A stretch of DNA of 64,000 nucleotides from Panagrolaimus kolymaensis (Eukaryota; Nematoda; Chromadorea; Rhabditida; Panagrolaimidae). Shown in pieces: positions 43,019 to 55,762 of the stretch. A model generated the notes under the pieces. It did no database searches, was not told the DNA's origin, and saw nothing but the letters and a program-made list of their open reading frames with translations. Made by a program: the position numbers and the translations under genes. The stretch's first letter is position 1. Each line of letters starts with the position of its first letter. The stretch lies in the NCBI GenBank assembly GCA_028622995.1, contig JAJQJQ010000025.1, positions 3,409,135-3,473,134 on the forward strand, written 5' to 3'.

Positions 43019-45075
43019 TTAAATTGCATTGGAAGAATCATCAGCAAGAAAATCATCGCTTGCTAAAACGCCTAAAGAAAGCATTTTATTAAGAATATAA
43101 AAATTTTTAAACAAACCAATCCATTTTTTAATATTTTCAAAAATCAAAATTCTCAATTTTTTCAATGATTCGCTGTCGCTTTCCTGTGGCTCTGCCATAT
43201 CCGAACAATGTGAGCCACCTTCAATTAAATATGGAATTACACTAGGATCGGTTGAAGTTTGCAATGTTAAAGCACTCCATGGATCAACTGAACCTCTTGG
43301 CGCAACCACATTCGTTCCAGTGTAATTATTGCGTCCACCATATTCTCTCAAAGTTTTCGCGATTCCTTTTTTAATATGTTTTGTATTAAATTCCTTTCCA
43401 TAAACATCGGTACAAATTCCAATATAAAAACTAAAAAACATGGAAAGTTTTTCAAAAACTAAGGAATCACAAAGAAAATCGCACCTTTTAGAAACTTTGT
43501 TTCCAAAAATACTGCCATCTGGAATATTAGTGGTGGCAAAAAAGCCAAATTCATTACATGTTTGCCAAACCCATGATCGCATAGCTGCTTGTCCTTCGCT
43601 ATAATAATATGGATTTTTGAGGTAGTCAATGTAATTTGGATAGCTTGGATCTTTCCTTCCAACATTCCAATCTTGAAGTTGTGACATATGCGAACTAACT
43701 AATCCTAGGTTTAAAACTTTGTTTGATGATGGTAAACTCATGATTTTGCATATTGTTGAAATTTTGCCATTTTTCTTAAAAATTTAACTTTTCTTTTTTT
43801 TTTGTTATTCAATCTAAATTTCAACTTACTGGATCACCATTATATTGAACAGCTTGTTCAAAAAATCCAATAGCTCGAATATAAAAATTTTGAATATCTG
43901 CGGGCGACAAATTTGTTTTTTGCAATGGATATTCGCTGAATTATGTATAATTAAGAAATTCTGGATAAAAAAATTTTAAAGCTACCTCCTCTGAGTAAAT
44001 ATTAACTCCAAAGCTTTTCTTCCTTCTGAATTTGCTACATATTTCTCGAGGTCATGAAAAGCTTCTTGAATGTTTTCTTCACATTTGGGATCAAAAGTGT
44101 GAATGGAATTTTCACAAAATTTTAAAAATTCTAAAATTTTATTAGTTATTATTAAGTCGTTGTTTAGGTGTTTATTACCATAAAAATCAAGTTTAGGCTC
44201 GATTGGTCCTGAGCTTCCAACCGCTCCAACAGCTAAATGAGGATATAATTCACGAAACCATAATGCAAGAGCTCCAGCATATGAACCACCAAATATTACC
44301 CATTTTGGATTTGTAAGATTAAGTTTTTTATTTTGTGTTTCAATAAAGCTTGCAACATCAGCTAAAGATTGTCGAGAGCTGAGATATTTTAGATTTTTAG
44401 TTGTTTGGGTCCTGCAAAAAAATATTTTATTTTTTTTATGACGAAAAAAATTCTTACGGGAAAGGTCGACTTTTTCCATAAAATCGATGTTCAAGTAACC
44501 AAAGCCCAGCGCTAAGATTTTTGGCCCAAATAACATGAGGACGATTTTCATTGAAAATGCTATCTCCGCTTAGAGGCCCTTCACCTCCTAATTGTATAAA
44601 TTGAGGTCCATCTACTTTAGCAAATTTCAAGTTATTCCAATATCGCTAAAAACGCCAAATCGTCATCAAATGTATTAAAAAAAAGAAGCTAACTTGTTTC
44701 CATATTACTAAGTTTGATGAATTAAAATGATCAAGAATTTGGTCAAACCAAAATGGATCACTACTTGTATGGATTTTAAGTTTAGTTTCCTCCTGAAAAA
44801 TGTATATTAATTTTGTTTTATTTGGTATACAAAAAAGTTCACATTAATTACTTTTGGTTTAAACCATCGGCGAGTTAGAGGCGATTGTATAAATGGCAAT
44901 GATAAACCATGATTTAAAGATACTCCAATGAAAGCCTAAAAATTCGTTCATCTCATAGCAAAATTAATAAAATACTTGAAAGCATAGTAGGTAAACAAAA
45001 ATGCAAAAAACCTTAGTTTACGCTTTATAAATAAATAAAACTTACCACACAAAAAAAGCACAACAACAGCCGCAT
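43019..45075 (-). CDS. Serine carboxypeptidase, S28 family, copy 1
   Basis: Peptidase of the lysosomal Pro-X carboxypeptidase / DPP2 / TSSP family, entering the secretory route through a signal peptide (MRLLLCFFCV). Eight exons: 45075-45046, 44935-44852, 44792-44694, 44645-44458, 44411-43986, 43935-43830, 43774-43485, 43430-43019; 544 aa, every junction in phase. Marks: WFDQILDHF and VIWKQRYW near the start, LEHRFYGKSRP, catalytic Ser in FGGSYAG (Ser177), MRSWVWQTCNEFGF, catalytic Asp in GSVDPW (Asp457) and His in GGSHCSDM (His482). The last intron uses GTGCGA as donor; read through, it gives a false in-frame insert. Probable role: cleavage after proline, in digestion or lysosomes. Tandem with the copy at 46092-47988. 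Confidence 0.9.
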
Positions 45076-46091
45076 AATGACTAAACGAATAGATAGATTC
45101 AAAGGAATAAAAAGTTTTGCTTAAAAAATTGTGGAAAAAATAATTTTTTGTTTTATTTTTTTTTTCGCTAAGTGGATGATACATACAGAATCAAAACAAA
45201 CTATTGTCGATTTTCAAAAAGTTGCGAATTTATAGATGGTGTGAGATTTTTTTGAGAAAATACGTTTTTGCTGATTGTATATCTCGGCGCCAATATTTAA
45301 GGTCAGATGCAGAAAGCCTGTGAAAAAATGGCACCAATATATAAGGAATTAGGGCATTCTCAATTACGAACACCAAATAAAATGTTTATCAATAAACAAA
45401 AACTTGGTGCAAATATTAATTCTTAAATTGTCTTTTAAAATTACCATATGTGTTCAATATCTTAAAAAAAAATAAACAACACCGAATACAAGAATAATAT
45501 AAACCTTTACGCTATCACTATTTTAATTATTGGATCGATCAATCCATTATGAAATAACCAGAGAATCTAAATTTAATCCAAGTATTTATTAATCCAAAAA
45601 CCACGAATTGATAAAATAATAAAACTGATAAAAAGTGACAATAAAAGGTGAAAGCTAAACGCTTTTATAGACGCTTAATCCAAGAGCTAGGACGATCAAG
45701 AAGAGATAAGAAATGGGAGGAGAAAAAGGAATACATAAATGATGACAATCCTTTTCTGGCTTTTTGCCGTACCTTACCCATTACTTAGAAAAAGTAAATA
45801 AAAATCTTTTTTTGTTTGTTTTGATTTTCATTGGCTTTTATTTGGATGTTGTTGTTTGATGATATCCAGAAAATATCAACAAAAAAAATTGCAACGATTT
45901 TTTATGATCGACTTTTGGCAAAAAATACACTTTCAGCATTAGATGTTTGACTACATATATTTATTTTTAATTTTACATAAAATTATGATTAAATAAGCAT
46001 AAAAAGCTATTAAAGAAGCAAGCGCCTATTAAAATAGAGAAAACAAGTTGGCAGTATACTTTGAAATGAAAAAAGGTGAATAACTATTTAT
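45076..46091. other. Intergenic, no gene seen
   Basis: About 1 kb between the two S28 genes. AT-rich; no exon supported. Confidence 0.6.
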
Positions 46092-47988
46092 TTATGCAAG
46101 CCAAAATTGAATTAGCTTTCTAATATTTTCACGAGCTTTTGTGAGTTGTAGGGGATCATTCTCTTTTGGTGGATCCATATCAGCGCAATGTGAAGTACCT
46201 TGGATTAGAATGGAAATGATGCCATTAGGATCTTGGTTTTTGGTATATAAACTTAAAGCATGCCATGGATCAACTGAACCATTTGGAAATACAACACGTG
46301 TGGCCTTATAATGGTTTGTTCCCCCGTAAACCTTTTGAGTTGTCGCAATAGCTTTATCAATGGATTGTCTATCAAGACCAAAAACATCGGTACACGTATC
46401 GATGTAGTAACTAAAAAAGAAATCTAACAGGATTTATCTGAAATGCGACTTACTTAATGGGAAGAATATCACCAAAAACATTTCTTCCCATATCGGTTGT
46501 TTGATAATATCCAAATTCGGTACAAGTTTGCCATATCCATGCTCTATCACCCGAATTAAAGTCTACTACATTGCTCAGTTCCTCGAGGGAATCTTTATAA
46601 TCGCTATCGACAGGTCGGTCGCCAAAAAGTTTTTTCAAATTTTCAAGCGGAGATTGTGTATCATTCGCCATCATCGCTTCACATAACTGGGCGACACCAG
46701 CGCCTTCATTAAAACGCTCATTAATTCCTTCATCAAAGTTATCATAAGAAAAAATCATTTTCTTACTATATTGAACGTCACCACCAAAAGGTCCCATAAG
46801 GCTGTAAAGAAAAGTTTGAATATCTTTTAAATTTGGATCTGGGCCCGAAAAAGGTTTCGTAAGATTAAAAAGATCATTAAGTTTATTTCTGCCTTCGATT
46901 GACCACATATTCGAATGAACTTCAGCGAAAGCTTTGGCTGTATTCACGCCACATTCCATATCATAATCAAATAAAACTTTTTCAACCACTTCAAAATATT
47001 CAAAGAAATCAACTTTAGCTTTAATGGGTGCTGAGCTTGCTACTGCTCCAACTGTGAGTGTTGGAAAGTATTCTCTGAACCATGCAGAAAGAGCACCAGC
47101 ATATGAGCCTCCAAAAGTAATCCACCTTGGATTAGTTAAATTTAAATCTTCATTCATAGCTTCAATAAAGTTAGCTAAATCAGCCAAAGCTTGTTCACTC
47201 GAAAGATATTTTAAATTTTTAACCGATAAATTTGGAGTAGGTCGACTATAACCATAATATCGATGTTCGACAGCAAACATATGGGCACCATTTTCTTTAG
47301 CCCATTGAAAGAAAGGGATTTGAGAATATCTTAATGCTTCACCCTCTTCTTCGCCTTCACCGCCAATATATAAAAATACTGGGCCATCAGGTTTATGAAA
47401 TTCCGAATTACTAAAATATCTTTGCTTCCAAATCCGCTTATCATTTTCATTAAAGTTATCCAAAGGTTGGGTTATCCAATTAGTCGTAACATTTGAAACT
47501 TGGGCTTCTTCGTCAAAATCAAAATTTTGGAAACGGCGACGATTGAAAAAGCGACCAAGTCTGGATATATGTGAAGGGTTTGTTTGAGGTTGTTCCTAAA
47601 AAACTTTTATTCAAAAAAAAGTTTTTTCCAAAAATGGTAATTGTGACATTTTTTGTTTCCTTACAACTACTTACCGGATAAAAATCAGCTAAATCTTCAT
47701 TTTTTCCAATTTCAGAAGTAAATGATTTTCTTTGCCGACCGTGGCCATGATGGATTAGGATTTCTTGCTCATTCGCAGAATCTTAAAAATGCTTTGTTAC
47801 TCTCATATGATTAATAACTACTTTACCATCAAATTTATTGTTAATTTTAGCAATCGGATGAGGGTCCATTAATGGCGGAGGTAAATTAAAACCGCATGAT
47901 AAGCCAATCTAAACCCAACTCATTTAAAACTTTCTTAACTTTATACCAATAAACCAACCATCAGAGCAAATTGATAAAGCCACAGCAT
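46092..47988 (-). CDS. Serine carboxypeptidase, S28 family, copy 2
   Basis: Five exons: 47988-47947 (signal peptide MLWLYQFALMVGLL), 47908-47827, 47781-47675, 47595-46454, 46410-46092; 563 aa, in phase throughout. Residues 15-120 form an extra N-terminal region with basic stretches (GRFFNRRRFQ) that may be a propeptide; copy 1 lacks it. The catalytic domain starts at WITQPLDNFNEND and has VEHRYYGYSRPTP, FGGSYAG (Ser241), AWIWQTCTEFGYYQTTD, GSVDPW (Asp505) and GTSHCADM (His532). Most introns of copy 1 are missing inside the large fourth exon, but the last intron is conserved in position and phase. Likely secreted or lysosomal prolyl peptidase. A decayed relative lies at 51374-51864. Confidence 0.93.
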
Positions 47989-48958
47989 CGTGGTATTGAG
48001 ATTCAAAAAAGATGAAAACCGGCTAGTGTGAGTGAAGCGTTGAAACTCATTTTTTGATCTTTTATAGTTTCCAATTAATAAAAATTTGCTTTGTTTGTAA
48101 AAAATGAAAACAATAACGTGCTTTTTTCTTTTGATTTAAAAACCATTTTTGGTTAATAATACAAAAGCATGCAATTAAAAAAATCAAATAAAAGTTATAT
48201 TAATTGGTTTAATTAAAAGAAAAATTTATCTCTATTCCTTATTTTTATAAAAAAAAATGCTTGATGAATAGTTTTTTGTATTATAAATATTTTTAATTGC
48301 ATAAAATTGATTTTCTTTCGATCTTTTATTTTTGTTAATTCACAATTAATTGCAAATGTGTATGAAAAAAATTCTTTCAATAAATGTAAAATATCGAAAG
48401 CACCATCATGCTTCATTTTTTTGGAAAACATCGTTCAAAATATAAAAACGAAAAATTAACTTTTCAAGGACTTGAGTATAAAAAAGGCATAATCTACAAG
48501 AAAAAAGCCACTGTTTGTGAGGCTTGAGAACAAACTCCTTAGAGCTCTCGCATTCAAATCATTATTATCAGCAAGCCTAAACAAATATGAAAGCAAACAA
48601 ATTTGACCTAATGGTTATTCTCTCACAAATTTAAAAAAGAAAAAGAAAAGTAAACGGATAAAACAACGGCAGTTAATGAAGAAGACAAGAGCTTGCGAAT
48701 GCAAAATCAAGACAATAAAAAATATGTATGAATCAGTGAATTATCAACTAAAAAAGTGCATAAACAACAAAAATAATTCATGTGTGTCTCAATCGAAAGA
48801 AATCTAAACAAAAAATATTAGAAAGCTTTTTCATTTTCTAATTTTGCTTTTTCACACTTTTTTGTTGTTGGTAAAATCATATCTTTTGAAAATCTTTTTT
48901 ATTTGAATTTAAATTTATCAACAAAATTTTTCATTGTTATAAAATGCCTTTTGTTTTC
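47989..48958. other. Intergenic, no gene seen
   Basis: AT-rich spacer upstream of protease copy 2. Nothing supported. Confidence 0.6.
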
Positions 48959-50170
48959 TTAATGTTTTATTTCATACTTATTTTGATTCTTATTTTCATG
49001 ACTATCAAACGTATTTCTTCGATTTACTGGTCCTGCTAAAGCTGCTGGCAAAGTTGTGGATATTTTTGTGTTTGAAAGTTTTATCATTCGAAAAACTCTT
49101 TGTCGAATGCTTTTGTTTAAACTTAGATAAATAATTGATGGAAAGCCTGAAATTTTATTTTATCACTTTCAAGCTAGTGCTAATTAATAAATTCGTACCA
49201 TGAATGCACATCCAACCAAATTGTGAAAATTGCATGATTAGTTTTGGTGTGGGGAAATGTTGTTCGTAAACATAAATAAAAGCACACGTGAAATTCATAA
49301 ATGACATTATAAAAACTTGAATAAATATTGGTTTTTCTGAGAATGAAAAAGTGTGGTTATTGCTGCCATATTTTCTCACGCATAAACTTAAAGCAAAAAT
49401 AATATAAAATATTGTTAAAACGAATGCAATTCCAATGTTGTGAATGTGATGTAGGACATTGGTGTACTAAAAATCGTGGCTTTTGTAGTAATTATTTTGC
49501 CCAGGTAGCGAACACCTACTTCATACTCAGTATTTGGATATCCATTGTGTGGGTTCATAAGCCAAACGCCAGATAAAGCATTAAAGGTTCCAGTATTTGT
49601 ACAAATTGATCCAACCAATGCATGACAAATCGATATAGCAACCCAACAATAAGTTCTTGAACCACCAAAAATGAATTCACATAATCGTGGGTTAATCATA
49701 TTTAAACATCGATTAAAAGCTAATAAAACTGCTAAATCACTTTCAGCCATCCATGCAGCAAAAGCTAGGGTGCCAGCACATAACATTAAGGTTGGGCAAA
49801 CACAGTATACCGCTCCAATAATAGCTAAATATCCCGTTAATATTCCATTGAGAGTTATAGCAAAAATATCGACCATAGCAATAATTGCCATTAGCTTATA
49901 GCAACTTTCTTTTTGAAAATTTGATTGCCAAAGAACGGGAATAATTGGAACGTAAAGAAACTAAAAAAATAACTTTAAAAAAGTTTTTAAGATGATGAAA
50001 AAAAAGTTATTTTGAATGCCTTTACTTACTTCAAAAAACAAAGAACCGGTTATTAAAATAATTCCATATAACACATCTTTTCTCTCTTCTATATGATGCA
50101 AATTTACATCATAATATGAACAATTGTAATATTTTTTAAAACCCTCATAATCAAAGAGATAATGATTCAT
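48959..50170 (-). CDS. Srt-family 7TM chemoreceptor
   Basis: Four exons: 50170-50030, 49960-49520, 49466-49199, 49146-48959; 345 aa, phases 0, 0 and 1 agree. Srt marks: an extracellular start with YNCSYYDV and ERKDVLYGI, FLYVPIIPVLWQ, VYCVCPTLMLCAGTLAFAAW (TM3 region), LLAFNRCLNMINPRLCEFIF, GSRTYCWV, and at the end HGFPSIIYLSLNKSIRQRVF, the typical TM7 to tail junction. Expected in sensory neurons. Short frames over this locus continue into introns and misplace the C-terminus. It is the only Srt gene in the window. Confidence 0.9.
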
Positions 50171-51129
50171 TTCAGATGGGCTTCCTTTGGATAATTAATT
50201 TGAAAATGACTAAAAAATTAAAGAAAGTAAAAAATAAAAAATGCCCATTTGCAAATTAGATAAACGCCTTTTTTTATATGTTACAAAAAAAATGACAAAG
50301 GTTGAAAGAGAATTTAAGAAAAGGTTAAAAAATATATAAAAAGTAACTTTATTTAGATATCTTAAAAAGCTAGAACTGATTATTAAACAAAAAATATTAA
50401 TAATAAAAAAAGCATGGGACAAAATATTTTTTATTAGAAAAATATGTTTTTTGTACCTACAACCTTTAAAAGTTTCTATAAATTAAGTACAAAGAGCTCA
50501 AAGAACTGCTATAAAAAATTTTAAGAAAACAATTTTTTTGTGTGGCATATTTGTATATTACATTTATATCGTAAATACATATACAGTGATCGTCAACGAA
50601 TTAATAAGTAGTAAAAAGTTGGTACCTGGACGCTGTTGTTAATCGAAATGTGTCGAAGAGTTTTTATTTCTGTTTTTTTTTTCTTCTGACGTATCATGAA
50701 ATCAGCGAGGCTACAATTATCAACGAGCATATAAAATACTCATTCTTCGCGACCCCATATTTGCATTGCAATAACATTTATTGTAAAAAAAAAAGTCAAA
50801 TAATGCCAAAACCTAAGAGTTAAAAATGTAAAAACATTTTTTTTCTCTAAAAGTACACCTTCTGATCTTTTTCTTGTGTATGAAAGAAAGTAAAACTTTA
50901 GTTAGTTCATAATAGGAACGTGAGAAACCAGTAAATAAAAATTGAATATTTTTTTTTCTCACATATTTATGGTACAAATTTTAGAAAAATTTGAAGCTTA
51001 AAAGCTGGTTAAACTATACCACACAAAGGCACTATATTTTAGCATTAAAAGATACGGGAGGAGCTATAACATTAGCAAATGAATTTTCGCTCAATTAGAT
51101 TGCTATTATTGAATTTATTGTGTCATTTT
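50171..51129. other. Intergenic, no gene seen
   Basis: AT-rich spacer, no supported feature. Confidence 0.55.
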
Positions 51130-51373
51130 ACAACTTTTATACATCTTATACATCTTATACATTTTTCTACATTTTTATACACTTTTCTACATTTTTATAC
51201 ATCTTATACATTTTTCTACATTTTTATACACTTTTCTACACTTTTATACATTTTATACATTTTTATACATTTTTATACATCTTATACATCTTATACATCT
51301 TATACATCTTATACATTTCTATAAATTTCTATACATTTTATACATTTTTATACATTTTTATACATTTTTATAC
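51130..51373. repeat. TTTATACAT minisatellite
   Basis: Roughly 244 bases of alternating ATTTTTATACAT, CTTATACAT and TTTTCTACA units. Frames across it read as Phe/Ile/Tyr/Thr/His repeats and are not genes. It directly abuts the S28 pseudogene. Confidence 0.9.
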
Positions 51374-51864
51374 ATGGCAAAGGAAAACAAGGCACATATG
51401 TTAGCTTTCGAAAATCGATATTATGGTTATAGTTGACCTACTCCAAATTTATCGGTTGAAAATTTAAAATATCTTTCGAGTGAAGAATCTTTGGCTGATT
51501 TAGCTAACTTTTTTGACGCTATGAGCTATAATTAGTATTTTTTTGTTATTACATCGATTTGTGCACAGATGTTTTTGGTCTTAATAAAAAGTCAATGGAT
51601 AAAGCCATTGCCACGACTCAAAGAATTTACGGTGGAACAAGTCATTTTAATGCAATTAAAAGTGTCTTTGTAAATGGTTCATTTGATCAATGACATGCTT
51701 TAAGTTTATATACCAAAAATCAAGATCCTAATGGCATCATTTCCATTCTAATCCAAGGTACTTCACATTGTGCTTATATGCGTGCGCCAAATGAAAATTA
51801 TCCGCCATAATTCACTCAAGCTAGAGATAAAGTTAAAAACCTTCTCAAATTTTGGCTTGGATAA
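51374..51864 (+). pseudogene. Decayed S28 carboxypeptidase
   Basis: Starts at MAKENKAHMLAFENRYYGYS, matching WAKENGAHMFAVEHRYYGYS of copy 2, and is stopped at once where CGA of copy 2 became TGA. It continues PTPNLSVENLKYLSSEESLA to about 51,530. It then jumps to the last exon (YYIDLCTDVFG equivalent at 51,555), so some 900 bases including the catalytic Ser motif are gone. Remains of the last intron's T-rich end show it is a genomic, not a processed, copy. The Asp motif has a stop after it, and the Asp in SHCAD is Tyr. Ends at TAA 51,862-51,864. Confidence 0.88.
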
Positions 51865-51947
51865 TGTAAATTTTTTCATTTCTTGCTGTTAAATTTGGAC
51901 GAAGAAAATGAGTTTTTAAACTATGTATTTTGTTATAAATCTCTTTG

Positions 51948-52148
51948 TTTAAAGGGACAAGACTATTTGATGCCTTTTCGAAAATTTCGATACTGGGGCT
52001 GGGAGGAACAGTTGGGGTGGCGCGTGTTTGAATTACCGTGTAAGACAGTAAGTGACACGGTAATTCAAACACGCGCCGCCCCAACTCTTCCTCCCAGCCC
52101 CAGTATCGAAATTTTCGAAAAGGCATCAAATAGTCTTGTCCCTTTAAA
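51948..52148. mobile_element. Foldback element (201 bp)
   Basis: Arms of about 94 bases, almost perfect, beginning TTTAAAGGGACAAGACTATT and including CTGGGGCTGGGAGGA; loop AAGACAGTAAGTG. Moderately GC-rich inside. TTTAAA at both ends may be part of the target. No coding capacity; both strands read nearly the same false protein because of the symmetry. Confidence 0.88.
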
Positions 52149-52206
52149 ATACATTCTTTTTGCAAAAAGTTTAGCATTTTATTTTAAAAACTTTAAAATA
52201 TCATAT

Positions 52207-53397
52207 TTATATATTTGGATACATCACTGATGTAACTGAAACTTCAGCACGTCTGAGGAGAGGGCGTTTAAACATATTAATTAAAGCTACACGATAAGAT
52301 TTAATTACGATTAAAGTAATGAGAGAATTAACCACGGGAATCCATGAAAGTAACATAGATACAATAATGGCAAATCCTGCGATATCAGCTCTCAAAAAAA
52401 TCATTACAACTGATACTCCGATTGGAGTAAAGCAAACGATTACAGGAACTGTGGCCTAAAAAAATTTCCTTGTTAAAAGAGAGTTTTATGATTATCCAAT
52501 CATACTTGGAGAAGTAAAGTTTTAGTTACTTGATTATGAATTACTTTAGCTTGAGTGGGCATATTATTAGCCATTTTAATAAAATATTTCCAAACTTGAT
52601 GACTCGTCCAAATAATGATTGTATAAGTCGTAGTAACAATAACGCAACAATAAAGTAATAAACCAAAAGTACCCCAATCTCGAACATCGGCAGTTACAAA
52701 ACTTGGAACTCCTCGAAAATAATACATATCAGCTTCTAATAATTTTGCATTTCGCTCATATGCAGGTTGTCGAGGCCAAAGAATGTAAAAAGTATAACAA
52801 AAATATGAAGCAGCGATGCCCCATGCAATAAAAAGTTTGAGTGCAAATTGTTTATTTGTTAGTCTCGTATTTTTAATAATCAAAAAATATCGATAAACAA
52901 ATTGCACTGGAATGGATGTAACACAAAAGAATAAAGCAAAATTCCAAAATGCAAAAAATACGATGCAGTATGGTGGTGGAATATAACCAAATGCATTAGT
53001 CATAAGTAAAAAAAGATTTCCATCTTTGTATTCAATTTGCTAAAAAAGAAGAAGATAAGTTTGATATTTATTAAAATGTTTCATAAATATAATTTAAAAA
53101 GAAATTTCAATTCTTTCAAATAGAAGGAGAAGTGAGTGGATTTAAAAATTGCATACACAAATAGCTTACCATTCGAGTAATAAATTGTGCAATATTATAA
53201 ATAAAATAAACTATACAATTTTGTAGTAAAGGTTTTTTATAATCAGCTAATTTAGCATCAGTTTTAGCAATAATTAAATATAATAATGTTGCATTACCAA
53301 ATAAACCAATAATAGAAAAAATATTGTGGACTTGTTCCATAATTCCTCGTAAATCTATTGAAGGTTTAATACTTTCACTGCCGAAAGCGACATCCAT
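52207..53397 (-). CDS. 7TM chemoreceptor, Str/Srd-like
   Basis: Exons 53397-53170, 53039-52506, 52455-52207; all phase 0; 336 aa from the ATG at 53397. An ATG 24 codons further upstream (53469) is in frame, but the shorter start gives the usual length and N-terminus. Marks: VHNIFSIIGLFGNATLLYLI (TM1, with the Asn), VQFVYRYFLIIKNTRLTNKQ after TM3, NQVTKTLLLQATVPVIVCF before and in TM6, and LITLIVIKSYRVALINMF at the end of TM7. A Str- or Srd-type receptor is likely. Stop at 52207, close to the foldback element. Confidence 0.85.
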
Positions 53398-54929
53398 CTT
53401 TTTCAAATAAGTCAAAAATAGAAAATCAAAAAGTAAACCAAAAGTTGCAAAATATCTTTTAAAACACACACCTCCTCCAAAAATGTAGGCGAAATATAAA
53501 AAACAAATAACTTAATTTAGCTCCAAATTTATATTTTCACACGTATCTCAAAAAAACTTTTTTTTTTGCCAACATCACCACTCTGATTCCTTCCTTTGAC
53601 TTTGCAATGGCTTACTTCTAAAGCAGCAGCAATTTGAAATATAAAACACTTTTTAACAGCTTTCTTTGAGCTCAATTGAGTTATTTAAAATTTCGAAGAA
53701 TTATTATAAAAATTTATGGGTCTTTTTTTATTTTATTTTTTATTTGACTGTTATTCAATTAGTCAGCTTACCATAATCAATCCAACAGGGAAAAAAACAT
53801 ATTAAAAATATTTTAAAAATTGCTGCTAACAGGGTTTTTGTTACAAATGAAGCAATAATCATAAAAACGAAGATGCTTGCCTCTAAATTTAAGTGCAAGT
53901 TTTAAAAATGTATTAACGAATTCTTAGAAAACCCCAATAAATAAAAAAAGATGTCTTTGCATTTTACGTATGTTGTTGCAATCATTAGCCATTATTAATG
54001 AGCTCTTCGAAAACTTTAGTGTACATAGCTGCTTGCTTTATGTAAATTAAAGCATTTGGCTTTTAAATTAAAGTTTAATTTTTATTGGAACGTGTGAACT
54101 ACAGTATTATTAACTCCATAAAAAATCCACTTAAAAGTAATGAAGTTAGGATTTTTTTTCAAAGTTAAGATTTTCTTATTGGAACGCATAAAACATGTGC
54201 CTAGTTCTATGAGTTACAAGTATTGAGGCACCGCAGCTGCGAAAAAAAAATATGTATCTCCAATTCCTGTTTTTATAAAGAGTTTTAATTTTTTAAATTT
54301 CATTTATTTGTTTAAATAATCAGAACAGTCATAAAATAACATTTCTCAGATTAAATTTAAATTTATGGGTAACAAAAACAGAAATTAAATGAAACCCAAA
54401 CATTTTTATTTTAAATTCATTGAATGGTTAAAGAATTCTTTCTGTAAAAGAGTTTAGCAAAAAAACTAAACTTTATTTTTTGAAACGTCCAATATCAGTA
54501 TTAAAGTTTATTAAATTTTATGTCTGTCCTGCTAACGAAAATTTTTTTTAACATGTTAGATTTTATTACATTTTTTCGATGAGTAAGTAAAAAAGGCAAA
54601 ATAGTTTTTTTCTGACACTTTTATTAGTTTATAGAATAACACAAAGCTGTTTGAATTTTTAAAATTAAAAAGAAATATACTACAAAAAAAATGTGAAAAA
54701 AATATATCAAAGGTTGTGTTTCAAAAAAATCTAAAAGTTTAATGGTTAAAGCTTAAAAAAATCTTTTAAAAAACGTCAAAATTAGCTCCTTTGATTTTGT
54801 AATTATTCAAAATAAAGTGCAGTTTCCTCCTAGTAATTTTCATTGTACGTTCGGGGTCTGGAAATGTTTCATGGGAAAAAGGAAAATAAATGATAAAAAT
54901 TTGCATTAAAAAATGAATGCGCAAGGAAA
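53398..54929. other. Intergenic, no gene seen
   Basis: 1.5 kb of AT-rich DNA. I scanned both strands and found only short low-complexity frames. Confidence 0.55.
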
Positions 54930-55762
54930 GAAAACGCGTTTGCATTTCATAAAAATGAAGCGGTGATGAGCGGTCGTTTGTTTTGTGTGTTACCCAAAGA
55001 TGCAATAGGATCAAAATTCGTAGAAGGATCCCATTTTATTCAAAGGATCAAAATCTATAGAATGTAAGGAAATCGTTCATGGTTAACGCTATTATAGGGA
55101 AAATGTTAAGAAAACTTTTTGAGCAACTTTTAGGACATTTAGAAAGTAAAATAAAACGCAATGAAACATTGATGAGTGGCGGCTGATTCTGAGTTATCAA
55201 AAGATGCTAAATGATTGCATAAAATTACTTTCATGGCCGGCTGAAGGCATGCGGGATTAAACTTTATTCAATGAGAAAAAATGAGTGGATGTTGTTCGTG
55301 AGGAACTTTAAATTATTTTGGATTCTTTAGATAAATTGGGTGCATTTAAATTGCAAGATGTAGGGAAATATATAGGGTCATAATAGAAGCACTTTTTGCT
55401 GGGGAAATTTTAAGACGAATTGCTCATTTTTTTAAAAGAGCTAAAAGCAGTGGTGATCTTATTGGAATTTTTATATCGCTCTGGTAAAGATATTAGATGT
55501 CATTGCGAGGACCTTAGGTGTATGAGATAAGGATTATAAACCCCAAAGAACATTTGCAATAGATTAGCAGGCTATGGGAATTGTTATGCCAATTTAGAAC
55601 AAGTTTAGAGGGCATTAAAGAAGTAAATTAGCCTTGGATGTTGCGGAAATGATAATCTTATCTTCCAGAGTAAGGAATCAAATAATTAATGTCAAGATTT
55701 TCGTAATAATTTGCGTAAAACAAGGTTCATAGCGGGCCGGAGGCCCGCGTAGCGCCTAGTCA
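54930..55762. repeat. Dispersed repeat with GC hairpin
   Basis: AAAATGAAGCGGTGATGAG near 54,955, followed by GGATC-containing sequence, is shared with 15,340-15,420. Further copies of GATGAGTGG with GATCC-like words follow to about 55,300. At 55,740 GCGGGCC-GGA-GGCCCGC is a perfect 7-bp hairpin. No coding frame. Confidence 0.5.

Noticed and set aside
51845..52230. Two frames on opposite strands with nearly the same protein
   Set aside because: Produced by the symmetry of the 201-bp palindrome.
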